This document shows, in pieces, positions 13,701 through 19,700 of a stretch of DNA of 64,000 nucleotides (the stretch's first letter is position 1; every line of letters begins with the position of its first letter). The notes under the pieces are model-generated. The model was not told where the DNA came from. It made no database searches and saw only the letters and a program-made list of their open reading frames with translations. The position numbers were made by a program, and so were the translations under genes. The stretch is from positions 2,232,001 to 2,296,000 of the forward strand of contig NZ_FOZE01000001.1 of assembly GCF_900113225.1 (NCBI RefSeq), written 5' to 3'. This DNA comes from Mitsuaria sp. PDC51 (GTDB lineage: Bacteria; Pseudomonadota; Gammaproteobacteria; Burkholderiales; Burkholderiaceae_C).

Positions 13701-16700
13701 CTTCGCCAACTACCGCGAGTGGCTCTCCAGCGACTTCCTGCTGCAGCAGATGGCGCTGGACCCCACCGTGACGCAGAAGCGCCTGGGCGACGGCTTCTAC
13801 GAGCAGCGGCTGGTGCGCGAGCAGATCGGCCAGCTCACCGGCACGGGCTACCTGTCGGGCTATGCGGACGACGAGTCGATGTACCGCGCGCTGCTGACCA
13901 ACGGCGCGACCTTCGCCAAGGAGCACCAGCTGGTGCCGGGCGTGGCGCTGAGCGCCGAGCAAATGACGCAGCTCACCAGCGACCTGGTGTGGCTGGTGGA
14001 GCAGACGGTGACGCTGGCGGACGGCACGACGCAGCGCGTGCTGGTGCCGCAGGTGTACCTGGTGCCGCGCGAGGGCGACCTGCTGCCCAGCGGCTCGCTG
14101 ATCGCCGGCGGCCGGGTGGAGATGGCGCTGACGGGCGACTTCAACAACGGCGGCAGCGTGCGCGGCGGGGCGGTGGCCATCCAGGCGCAGAACATCGCCA
14201 ACACCGGCGACATGCGCGCCACGACGCTGGCGCTGACGGCGCGCGAGGATCTGCGCAACATCGGCGGGCAGCTCGCGGCCACGGGCGACATGAGCCTGGT
14301 GGCGGGGCGTGACGTCGTCATGCAGAGCACCACGGCCAGCGGCGGCACGGTGAAGGGCAACGTCACGACCAAGGCGACGGTGCTGGACCAGGTGGCCTCG
14401 CTCACCGCGGGCGGCGTGATGGTGGTGCAGGCCGGGCGCGACGCGCAGCTGCAGGCGGTGCAGATCACGCAGGGCGGCGCGGAGGGCGCAGGCGCCGAAG
14501 GCGGCGTGATGGTGGCCGCCGGGCGCGACCTGACGCTGGGCACGGTGCAGACCTCGAGCTCGCGCGACCAGGTCTGGAACGCGACCAACTTCAAGAAGGA
14601 AAGCCAGCGCCAGGACGTGGGTACGGAGATCAAGGCCGAGGGCGCGGTGCTGCTCAAGGCCGGCCAGGACCTGAGCGCCACGGCCGCGCAGATCGCCAGC
14701 GCGCAAGGCGCGGTGACGCTGAGCGCGGGACGCGACGTCGAGCTGCTGGCCGGCGAGGCCAACAAGGTCGTCGAGGAGATGACGCAGAAGACCAAGAAGA
14801 GTCTGTTCAAGAAGAAGACGGTCACGACCTACAACAAGACGGACACGACGACCGCGATCGGCACGACGCTGTCGGGCGACACGGTCAACATCGTGGCCGG
14901 GCGCGACATCACGCTGGCCGCGGCGCAGGCGGTGTCGGACAACGGCACCAAGCTCATCGCCGACCGCGACATCACCATCGACGGGGTCACCAACTCGGTG
15001 GATACCGAGCAGTTCAAGAAGACGGTGAAGTCGGGGCTGTTCAGCGGCGGCGGGATCGGGGTGACGATCGGCAAGCAGGAGCTGTCGCAGGCGACGAAGA
15101 CGAGCCAGGAGACGCACCAGGGCTCGGTGGTGGCCAGCGTCGCCGGGGACGTGGACATCTACGCCGGCGGCAAGTACCGGCAGGTGGGCTCGGAGGTGCA
15201 GGCGCCGCAGGGCGACGTGACGATCAAGGGCAAGTCCATCGACATCGTGGAGGCGCGCAACCAGTCGGCGCAGGACACGGAGACCAAGTTCAGGCAGAGC
15301 GGGCTGTCGCTGTCCTTGAGCGCACCGGGCGTGGATGCGGCGATGGGCGCCATCAAGGCCGGGGAGCACGTCACGCAGACGCAGGACGACCGGATGAAGG
15401 CACTGGCGGCGGCCACGGCGATCTCCAAGGCCAAGCAGGCGGTCGAGGAGATCCAGAAGTTCAACGACCTGGCCAAGGCGCAGCAGGAGCAGAGCATCCG
15501 CATCAGCCTGTCGGTGGGCAGCCAGCAGAGCAAGAGCTCGCAGCACAACGAGGCGAACCAGGCTGCGGGGAGCTCGGTGCTCGCGGACGGCAAGCTGAGC
15601 CTGATCGCCACCGGCGGCGGGCAGGACTCCAACGTCACGGTGCGAGGCAGCACGCTCGCGGGTCAGGACGTGTTCATCAAGGCGGACAACAAGATCGACT
15701 TGCTGGCCGCGCAGAACACCAGCGAGCAGCACAGCAAGGACTCGAGCAGCAGCGCGTCCATCGGCATCGGCATCTCGCTGGGCAAGGAGAACCGGCTGGG
15801 CTTCACCGCCAGCGCCAGCGTGTCCAAGGGCAACGCGGACGGCAAGGACACGAACTACTCGGCCACGCAGGTCACGGGCGGCAGCTCGGTGACGCTGCAG
15901 TCCGGTGGGGACACGACGCTGGGCGGCGCGGTGGTGACGGCGCCGAAGGTGGTGGCCGACATCGGCGGCAACCTCAAGATCGAGAGCCTGCAGGACACGG
16001 CCAAGTTCGACTCCAAGAGCCAGAGCATGGGCGGCAGCGTGACCGTCGGGTACGGGGCGGGCGGCAGCGCCAACTTCAGCCAGTCCAAGGTCAATGCGGA
16101 CTATGCGGCGGTGGGCGAGCAGGCCGGCATCCGCGCCGGCGACGGCGGCTTCCAGGTGAGCGTGAAGGGCAACACCGACCTCAAGGGCGGTGCGATCACG
16201 AGCAGCCAGGCGGCGATCGACGCGGGCAAGAACAGCTTCAGCACCGGCACGCTGACCAGCAGCGACATCGATAACCGCAGCCAGTTCAGCGCCAGCGCCG
16301 TGACGGTGAGCGCGGGCACGAGCGGTGGCATGGCCGGTGCGTTCAAGGACAGCGGCGACGAGCGCAGCACGACGCGCAGCACGATCAGCGCGGGCAGCAC
16401 GACGATCACTAGCGGCGATGCGGCGAGTCAGGCGACGCTGGAGAAGCTGGAGAAGCTGGACCGCGGCGCGACGAACGATGCGACGGCGGGCAAGCTGTCG
16501 CAGGGCTGGGATGGGCAGAAGCTCGCGCAGCAGGTGAAGGTGAATGCGCAAATCGTGGCGGAGTTTGGGGCGCAGGCGTCGAAGGAGGTGGCCGAACAGT
16601 TCAAGAAGCAGGCGGACAAGCTGCGGGCTGAAGGCAAAGAGCAGGAAGCCAAGAAGTACGAGGAGGGCGGTGAGTACCGAGTGGCGGCGCATGCGGTGAT

Positions 16701-18381
16701 CGGCGCGATGACCGGCGATCTCAGCGGAGCATTGGGCGCTGCTGCGAGCGCGAAGGTGGCCGATCAACTGAACTCACTTCAAGAGACGCTCAGGGACCGG
16801 CTTGATAAGGCGGGTCTTGGGGGAGAGGGTCAAAAGAACGATTGGGCGACGGCACTGTCAAAGCTGGCGAGCGGGGCGCTCGCTACCGGAATCGGCGCGA
16901 TCGCTGGTGGCGGTTTTGACGGCGCAGCAGCTGGCTTGAATCAGGACTACAACAATCGGCAGTTGCACCCCAAGGAGCGCGATAAGGCTGCTGAACTGGC
17001 GAAGAGGAGTAAGGGTAAATACACCCAGGAGCAGATCGAGGACGCGATGCGTAATAGCGGAAATAGCTATTACAAGGAAGATGTCACCGCCGGCATGGTC
17101 ATTCGTGATCCAAAGGATCCCAATGCGTTCTATGACAAGGGTGCACCGTTCACGACGGGCGATAACGGGAAGAGCTTCGTTCAGATCAATCGCGACAATA
17201 CCGCACTGAACTCATCCAATATCGATCCGGATCTTGCAGCCTTCGTTCGAGCCAACACGGGCGGGGAAAACTCTCCTTACTACGACCTGGCGCCAAAGAA
17301 GATTACCTATCCCGAATTGGCTCAAAGCGGCAAGGCTACGGGATTGCAATATCAAACGGTCAGCGCAAACGGGCAGTCGTTCCGCTTGGCAATCGCGGAC
17401 TGCCCGGCAGTGAGTTGCCAAAACACGGACAACATCGCCAGGTTCGGGCTGAGCGCAGAGGACAAGGCTCAACTCGACGCATACGACGCTGCAGTCAAGA
17501 AGTCGCTGACGAAAGATGCGGTGAAGGGGGGGATTGTTGTGGCGGTCGGAGTCACGGCGCCGGTAACTTTGCCTGGGGCTGTAGTTGGCGGGGCAGTGAT
17601 AGGCGGCGCGTCGAGCACCAGCGATCAATATATCGATAAAGGGAAAATCGACGGCGAGGTCGTCGCGCGCGAAGCCGTTATCGGTGGTGCGTTGGGCGCC
17701 GGAGGTGTTGTTACCGCAAAGGTGATCGGCGCAGCAATTCAGAAGACGGGCCAAACTCTCGATGATCTAGTCGCGTCGAATGTTATTTCACGTGCCGAGG
17801 CGGATGCCTATGTTGCTGTAAAAAGCGCAACAAACGTCTCTGAGGTAGCTGGCGGAGCAGTTGCTTCCGGCGAAAAAGTTGCTATTGACAGGGCCGCCGC
17901 GATCCATCCGGAGAACCCCTTGCTGGGGGACGCGATAACCCGCAAAGGCGATCGGTTGGTGGTGAATCAAGGAGATACGCCTACGTGCGGTCATAATTCT
18001 TGCGTGATGGCGGGTGACACTCTCGGAACTTCGGTGGACCTGTTCTCGCTTGTGAAGACATTCCCTCCGACTGGAAACGGCGTCTACCTCGCCGATGTCG
18101 CTGGGGCTCTCAAATTTGCTGACATCCCCGCCAATGCGTACTATGGAAAAACTGTTCAAGATCTTGAACGATTTACGAGCGACGGCGTCCCGGTTATCGT
18201 TCGAATTAAGAATGAATCCGGGTCATTCTCACATTTTGTCGTAGTGGACGGTGTAACAAACAAAGGTGGCGTCCCTGTCGTCGCAATCCGCGATCCACAC
18301 GGTGTACAATATTTTAGTCCAGTCGAATCATTTAAAAGGGCATTCACCGGCGAGGTAGCTGTGCCCAAGGGGGTTAAATGA
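1771..18381 (+). CDS. Giant CdiA/FHA-like TpsA protein with C-terminal papain-like cysteine peptidase toxin
   Basis: 5,536 residues, large even for CdiA/FHA proteins. It starts with an extended signal peptide region (ESPR; MNRLQYRIVFNKQRGQLMAV) and a hydrophobic stretch at 56-72 with likely cleavage after ALA80. A TPS domain follows (about 95-340, with ANPAGIQVDGGG). Next come filamentous-haemagglutinin repeats to about 3,700 and an Ala/Gln/Gly-rich stretch (about 3,700-3,930). The conserved YLVETDP...NYREWLSSDF block (about 3,960-4,110) lies in the part of CdiA that carries the receptor-binding region in studied homologues. A second FHA array runs to about 4,870. From base ~16,750 GC drops. 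Residues about 5,240-5,320 are Gly/Ala/Val-rich and could be the entry segment. The tip (about 5,390-5,536) shows a papain/C39-type active site: Q5400, C5406 in TCGHNSC, H5488 in SFSHF, D5508 in IRDPHG. No VENN motif was seen. The toxin fold is my reading of motifs and is not proven. Confidence 0.9.
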   Translation: MNRLQYRIVFNKQRGQLMAVAETAVSQTKGGSGESAAPARRALAATEVVPAISRGPPALLALAAAFAMGAVITLAPEALAQVKADPNAPKQQQPTVVNSANGTVQVNIQTPSAAGVSRNTYSQFDVDRQGVILNNSRTDASTQLGGFVQGNPWLAKGSARVILNEVNSSAPSQLKGYVEVAGQRAEVIIANPAGIQVDGGGFINASAAVLTTGTPRFNADGSIAGYGVQGGLIRIDGQGLDGSQTDYTALLARAVELNAGLWAKDARIQTGTQVMTVEGAAAGNGAGEALAPSGERPRYALDSTALGGIYAQRITLVGTEAGLGVRQAGQIVGGQLTLRADGWLDNTGTIYAQEADANGTPSLTVQSNTGVRNAGWLASRGSVDLKAPQLSGEAGSATVAGMTSDGTIVAGAGSLSLTASQSATQLGQLLAGDGLALQAPTITADGARLASNGAALTITADAFSAQGASIEQYGTGGLTLDARALTLTGATLWSNGALSARSAQLMLDGADVQALSISLKADGTLSQQRAWLRSAGAATLSADRIDNRDARVAADGGVTLQAGTELRNDRGELNAAAGGILIQGQADVVNTAGAIAARDGISVEARSLVQEQGGSIDGQDVALKLQGALRQDASARLAAGNGLSVDAASIASDAQVRAGGALALTARDGAVLGGSIYGGNVNVTSGGDLSVSGLLAAQRDLNASAARRLQTGNAATVAAGLGSDGRVGTQGALSMSAGSELLLRGQLLAADAAFDAAGIDLAGAQLQASNALRISTASDLVTEGARMSASSLTLQAQNWRHAGGQLAMSGTGDWNVELTGQLDNRQGKIQTNARSLTLTAQGVDNTGGRLSTSGDALTMTVQSLANQGGVLSTSGDLRVDARQLDNRDGELSGRGVDVRGQQVDNTGSGLIVASRDLSVRADAMTNAGVIRAAGAASIDAGTLTHSGTIAAGGTLDVHAGAIDSSGAFAAGLRADNTVGTTGDLSLKAEGALKHSGVTLAGGAARLEGAELQLQGSRTQAASVTAQAKAGDLRLDRGAMASAGALDLGATGAIVSESAQLSGGSVSLTAADWRNAGGELSQTDATGRLAATVTGALDNRGGRITVNGTALTLSAQQLDNTGGHIVHAGTAAGELRIDAGTLAGARGEILGNGGLTLTTSGAADLSQAQTQADRITVNAASLSLQNAQLVAKGAVDLTAGQALDNTSGLVQGGGPVTLQAATLTNRDGQIGGAAVTLRAGAIDNAGQGLVTSGSSLTVNADRLDNAGQLQAAGDVDVTARAALTNAGLITAKGDVRVNAGAFDHTGTVAASGNTRITAGTLTSSGSFAAGLQADNTVGDRGDLTITAQQLRQSGTSVAGGALTFSADGLALQGSKTQAGSVSLQALAGSLALDQATVAATRQLTLSASGALDAAGSTLSGDSVSIAAADWHNAGGTLAQTGAAGAMRVDVAGLLDNQGGRIGANAQSATLNAGQLDNRGGAITHAGAGALAISAASLSGADGRIASSGDLALTVSGAATLDGAQTQGRTITLDAGSLSHREGQLLSQGDAAVRVSGALDNSGSFYAQGAMTVTAGGALTHTGLIAAQGDLTVRADSIASSGAFAAGMKPDTTPAAQGELTLSAAQALQHSGTAQAVGRATLEGASLLLQDSQTTAASIALNARGGALRLDRALLSVRDLLELRSSGTLNTEGARMSGASVAITAADWRNAGGQIGQTDAAGQFTATLSGVLDNQGGRIAGNGTALTLSADRIENGSGQIIHAGTTGGTLRLDATTLNGVNSTIAGNGALALNLAGDADLSGATAQGDRVTVHAATLKLRGGELLAQSSTALTVGGELDNTGGLVHGASSLTIDASTLTNRDGQLGAVDVTLKGGTIDNAGLGLIVARGKLSADVASLSNAGSMQAGGDLDLRASGALRNSGTVRAQGDGTLNADTLVNTGTVTAQGALIAQARDIASSGAFAAGLNADNTLATRGDLTLTASGQLQQSGTALAGGGLTMSGAGLALQDSRVQAQRVTMTALAGDARLDRATVAGGERLTLSAANALDTSGATLGAGSVSITATDWRNAGGDLAQSAADGELRVSVAQSLINQGGSIAANAADVTLAAVRIDNRQGTLLHAGTGTLTLSAQQLDGTGGEILGKGALAIQTPGALTLDGALTQARDITVNAGSLSHRDAKLLSQTGAAFTVGGAMDNTRGLIQASEDLRIVAASLDNTDGQLGGRAVSLSTAGRLLNGGQGLIASAQALTIEAGQLDNAGSLQSQAAMDLTVHGAFGNTGSAYARGPLTITADGALTSSGMLAAQGALSVQAASIASSGGFVAGLKPDNTLGTQGDLTLRTSGALQQSGQTVAAGAMTLSGSTLQLQDAKLQAQRADLTASTGDLRLNRATLASSGALTMSAAGAMDTGAASISGDTLSVTAQRWSNVDGVVTQTGQAGALSAALQGALDNTRGEIAAAGRTLTVNAGSIDNTRGRLVHAGAEGLSLTTGTLSGANGEILGAHVVTLTATGAVDLSQAKTQGGTVTLQADSLRHQGGQLLSGGDAQLRVAGAIDNTGGAMGAGGDLRAQAASLDNTGGQLGARAVDLTLGTLTNGAQGLINAQTALTIGASQVTNAGSLQSGADTRLTTTGALSNSGNIYAQGNATVNAGQTLTNNGLIGAQGALTVDALALAGAGTLAAGLRPDNSLGAQGDLTVRTTGTLQSAGSMLAAGAMTLRGGDLQLQDSRLQATSVSMSSTGASGLGALRLDRAIVAVAGDLMLASAGLLSTDAATLSGANVGITATDWRNIGGSLTQTGAAGALTATIGNQLLNTDGRIQAAGTGLRLQGQSVDNVRGTLMAAGSGPLTVTTGSLDGSSGQILASGAVTIAATGAVTLASAQTQGTGVTVSGSSLDHRGGNLVSNGGALLNLTGGIDNRGGTVASAGALDVRGASLLNGGNGLMQSDSTLQATIGGTLDNQGGRLRSGAAMTLNAGNVDNRGGWAGSDGVLSVTTGGALQNAGGTLLAQQGVSLSAATLGNQQGRISSLQGGVTLRAQGAIDNTAGAIQAGQTADLGSASLINARGEVSGAAVVIDARGQTLDNSGGRLLATQSLTVDSGTLENRGGLLQSGGGLSVQTHGAALNNTRDGSVTTPTGIRAQGAMTLNAGTLTNEQGISAGTSAQVNLSQLVNRAELSASALTVSVGGTLDNQGGRLIGAQTLDASAQQVLNQGGLIYGGNALNLTAAGRIDNTNTGGAGQGIQGGAVNVRAQQLDNIGGQVLASGSLGLTIAQSLNNAGGALGASGTQTIGDGASVSALSLNNAGGRIWSGSAMGLNLRELAGGVGGQISSGAGMSVKLVGDFVYGASSQFQSAGDMVLDVSGNFANQGTLRSGGTLSISAQNIDNAASGELSGVNTLLTAAGQITNRGLIDGDGVLLTSDRLVNLGTGRIYGGDVVIDGGALVNGAEGGVAAVIAGRRSIDAQLTREISNTDGALIFADGDLRLAGASLLNENSTIEASRALALQMTGGIVNRTVLQGVGTGQGTGQGTLASAAFIRAGGDMTISGDTLLNSGATIEARSNLTLTANRIDNVNPYLMWGNYTPGSEGFVSIVYSINNGPIEDLAVPMNGRTAQEVLSDYARTHRTHRIVSWEAFGGNDAGAPLTQSLAAKIIVGGTLSIGAGTINNDMSQVIGMTGVAITGGQVTNVPHTVTAVDTQGVAHTVNLSLAGGAPVVGQVSQAPGGRQGAGAVSTGGGASAQQAQGSASANASGGAGTGGFLTRLIRQVQQGAAAQANAQGNAQVRAGSAITSNAVATGNGAAGAGVVQAIQRSGATATERAIAAAQSGDAGAQVEATLRHERDGDAVQTGSAQDLQGARVTTQFRDGQAIDAAQGNSTTQQVQGTARTGLAGLLQRARAASAAQVDASAQTDQKATTQIGKVTTQTGSTSRPGSAQNAALRVSGLSVGGRVVGVMPNLTLPSNSLFKTHSEPGSKYLVETDPRFANYREWLSSDFLLQQMALDPTVTQKRLGDGFYEQRLVREQIGQLTGTGYLSGYADDESMYRALLTNGATFAKEHQLVPGVALSAEQMTQLTSDLVWLVEQTVTLADGTTQRVLVPQVYLVPREGDLLPSGSLIAGGRVEMALTGDFNNGGSVRGGAVAIQAQNIANTGDMRATTLALTAREDLRNIGGQLAATGDMSLVAGRDVVMQSTTASGGTVKGNVTTKATVLDQVASLTAGGVMVVQAGRDAQLQAVQITQGGAEGAGAEGGVMVAAGRDLTLGTVQTSSSRDQVWNATNFKKESQRQDVGTEIKAEGAVLLKAGQDLSATAAQIASAQGAVTLSAGRDVELLAGEANKVVEEMTQKTKKSLFKKKTVTTYNKTDTTTAIGTTLSGDTVNIVAGRDITLAAAQAVSDNGTKLIADRDITIDGVTNSVDTEQFKKTVKSGLFSGGGIGVTIGKQELSQATKTSQETHQGSVVASVAGDVDIYAGGKYRQVGSEVQAPQGDVTIKGKSIDIVEARNQSAQDTETKFRQSGLSLSLSAPGVDAAMGAIKAGEHVTQTQDDRMKALAAATAISKAKQAVEEIQKFNDLAKAQQEQSIRISLSVGSQQSKSSQHNEANQAAGSSVLADGKLSLIATGGGQDSNVTVRGSTLAGQDVFIKADNKIDLLAAQNTSEQHSKDSSSSASIGIGISLGKENRLGFTASASVSKGNADGKDTNYSATQVTGGSSVTLQSGGDTTLGGAVVTAPKVVADIGGNLKIESLQDTAKFDSKSQSMGGSVTVGYGAGGSANFSQSKVNADYAAVGEQAGIRAGDGGFQVSVKGNTDLKGGAITSSQAAIDAGKNSFSTGTLTSSDIDNRSQFSASAVTVSAGTSGGMAGAFKDSGDERSTTRSTISAGSTTITSGDAASQATLEKLEKLDRGATNDATAGKLSQGWDGQKLAQQVKVNAQIVAEFGAQASKEVAEQFKKQADKLRAEGKEQEAKKYEEGGEYRVAAHAVIGAMTGDLSGALGAAASAKVADQLNSLQETLRDRLDKAGLGGEGQKNDWATALSKLASGALATGIGAIAGGGFDGAAAGLNQDYNNRQLHPKERDKAAELAKRSKGKYTQEQIEDAMRNSGNSYYKEDVTAGMVIRDPKDPNAFYDKGAPFTTGDNGKSFVQINRDNTALNSSNIDPDLAAFVRANTGGENSPYYDLAPKKITYPELAQSGKATGLQYQTVSANGQSFRLAIADCPAVSCQNTDNIARFGLSAEDKAQLDAYDAAVKKSLTKDAVKGGIVVAVGVTAPVTLPGAVVGGAVIGGASSTSDQYIDKGKIDGEVVAREAVIGGALGAGGVVTAKVIGAAIQKTGQTLDDLVASNVISRAEADAYVAVKSATNVSEVAGGAVASGEKVAIDRAAAIHPENPLLGDAITRKGDRLVVNQGDTPTCGHNSCVMAGDTLGTSVDLFSLVKTFPPTGNGVYLADVAGALKFADIPANAYYGKTVQDLERFTSDGVPVIVRIKNESGSFSHFVVVDGVTNKGGVPVVAIRDPHGVQYFSPVESFKRAFTGEVAVPKGVK
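4160..10400 (+). repeat. Higher-order ~1,074-bp coding repeat inside the first TpsA
   Basis: Two markers recur in phase. The DWRNAGG-like segment occurs near bases 4,160, 4,981, 6,052, 6,883, 7,957, 9,031 and 10,108. The SSGAFAAGL-like segment occurs near 4,660, 5,733, 6,561, 7,635, 8,709 and 9,781. Most steps are about 1,074 bp (358 residues). One is about 828 bp for both markers, and the first DWRNAGG step is about 821 bp, consistent with units that lost about 82 residues in frame. Each unit contains many shorter FHA beta-helix turns (LDNxGG...). Positions were read by eye and are accurate to a few bases. Confidence 0.8.
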
Positions 18382-18848
18382 GCAAAAGTTCTTTGATTCT
18401 GAAGGCTCAGTTTCCGGAAGACCGATTTTTGGCTGAAATATTGTCTTTGCCAAAAATTCCTTGTATTTGCAAAATTGGCCAAGGAAAATTCCTAATTGAA
18501 TTCCTGGAGCCCCTTTTTGAGGCAACGGGAGAGGTCGTTGATTTTAATTTAAATGACATTAATGGTCGTGTGCCGGTGGGGGCTGGTGGAGAGTATTTGC
18601 ATTATTCGTTTGCATTGGTTACTCTGCTCCGCGTGGAAGTGGATGAGTACTTGATCCATGATTTGGCGTTCTTTAAAAGAATGTCTCCGGGGTGGTTCCC
18701 CATCGTGGAGGACGGAAATTGGGCTCCGCCCTGGAATGGAATTGGCGATGAAGAAGACGTACCGGGCGTCGTGCCTTCTAAAGGACGGTTAAGTAAGAAG
18801 CGTAAGCGGCTCCTTGATCTTCTTGGAAAGATGGACAACAAGAATTAG
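18378..18848 (+). CDS. Candidate immunity protein for the CdiA-like cysteine-peptidase toxin
   Basis: 156 residues, no recognised family. The start overlaps the tpsA stop by four bases (ATGA), the usual arrangement for a CdiI partner. The gene is AT-richer than anything upstream of 16.7 kb (several lines fall below half G+C by eye), with codons unlike the flanking genome, as expected of a horizontally exchanged toxin-immunity cassette. There is no signal peptide or membrane segment, so a cytoplasmic protein is expected. The C-terminus is basic (KGRLSKKRKR) after an acidic patch (GDEEDVPG). The immunity role is inferred only from position, size and composition; the sequence itself suggests no fold to me. 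Confidence 0.72.
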   Translation: MSKSSLILKAQFPEDRFLAEILSLPKIPCICKIGQGKFLIEFLEPLFEATGEVVDFNLNDINGRVPVGAGGEYLHYSFALVTLLRVEVDEYLIHDLAFFKRMSPGWFPIVEDGNWAPPWNGIGDEEDVPGVVPSKGRLSKKRKRLLDLLGKMDNKN

Positions 18849-18934
18849 GGGAAGATGGGTGTATATCATTTTCTGAAAAATGCAAGCGTGAAGATGCCAG
18901 ATCGGAGGCGCGTCAGCGGAGGGGGAGTCAGGCC

Positions 18935-19408
18935 GTGAAAGATGTTTCCTTTCGTCATGCTGAATTAATAATGCTTCCCTTCTCTGAGGATGAGGCTGAG
19001 CATTATGGTTATGACGCGCAACTGTTTTCGATGGATCTTGCGGACGCAATTCATGCAGATGCAGCTATTGAAAAGTGGCTGATGCCGCAAACGGTGAATT
19101 GGAGTGCGCGGGGAAGAGAACTGAGGCGGGAAGCTTCGAGGGTCTGCATCTCTCAAGGTATTCCGTTTAGCAGCTTTTGGCTGCCGGGGATAGACGATCG
19201 GTGGCAGGCCACCGGCGACGTGAAAGAGCACGCAAGAAGCCTTCAAATATTTCAGAAGCGGGTTTGGGAGCGCTTGTTTGGAGAGCTGTATCGTTCTTTG
19301 CCGCTTGAACAATACAGGCTTCGAGTTGATAAGGGTTTTGAACGGTTCCCCGATTCCCCTGATCTCTGGGCTACTCCCGAATACTCGGAATGGCCTCCAG
19401 GTTTTTGA
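18935..19408 (+). CDS. Orphan cytoplasmic protein in the toxin-immunity cassette
   Basis: 157 residues from a GTG start preceded by a strong GGAGGGGG purine tract about seven bases upstream. Not recognised. The protein is soluble, Trp-rich (several W in the C-terminal half, ending EYSEWPPGF) and acidic near its N-terminus. It lies 86 bases after the candidate immunity gene on the same strand, shares that region's lowered GC, and ends just before a hairpin and the return to high-GC sequence. It may be a second or relic immunity gene from an earlier toxin module, which is common behind cdiA genes, or an accessory factor. Nothing in the sequence decides between these. Confidence 0.6.
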   Translation: MKDVSFRHAELIMLPFSEDEAEHYGYDAQLFSMDLADAIHADAAIEKWLMPQTVNWSARGRELRREASRVCISQGIPFSSFWLPGIDDRWQATGDVKEHARSLQIFQKRVWERLFGELYRSLPLEQYRLRVDKGFERFPDSPDLWATPEYSEWPPGF

Positions 19409-19450
19409 GATGGCGGCTCGACTGTCTGGCTTAAGGCGAGATTTAAATCC

Positions 19451-19472
19451 GCTGCGCTGGCGACAGCGCAGC
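19451..19472 (+). terminator. GC-rich hairpin after the cdi-type locus
   Basis: Perfect 9-bp inverted repeat, GCTGCGCTG and CAGCGCAGC around a GCGA tetraloop, 43 bases after the orphan gene stop. There is no U-tract, so it is at best a factor-assisted or U-less terminator or an RNA-stabilising hairpin. The rest of 19,409-19,700 shows no gene. Confidence 0.45.
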
Positions 19473-19700
19473 GCTCGCTAGGAAACTCACTGGCGTAAGC
19501 AACATTCCGGGGTGCTGGCGCGGGGCGGGCCTCGATGTGGCGCAGTTAAGACGTGAGCGCAGCCTTTAAACAAGCCCCGTTGCATCTGGTGATACTTCCC
19601 ACCACCTCGCATCACCCTTGACGAGGCGCAAGGCGTACGCTCCCCGTACCCATCGGCTGTGACCCGCGTCCAGGCGGTGGCCGAAAGGCAAGGAGCCGCC

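Noticed and set aside
18855-18938. Possible 27-residue gene between the immunity candidate and the orphan gene
   Set aside because: Very short, purine run abuts the ATG with no proper spacing, and no recognisable product; its stop overlaps the orphan start, but that alone is not enough.
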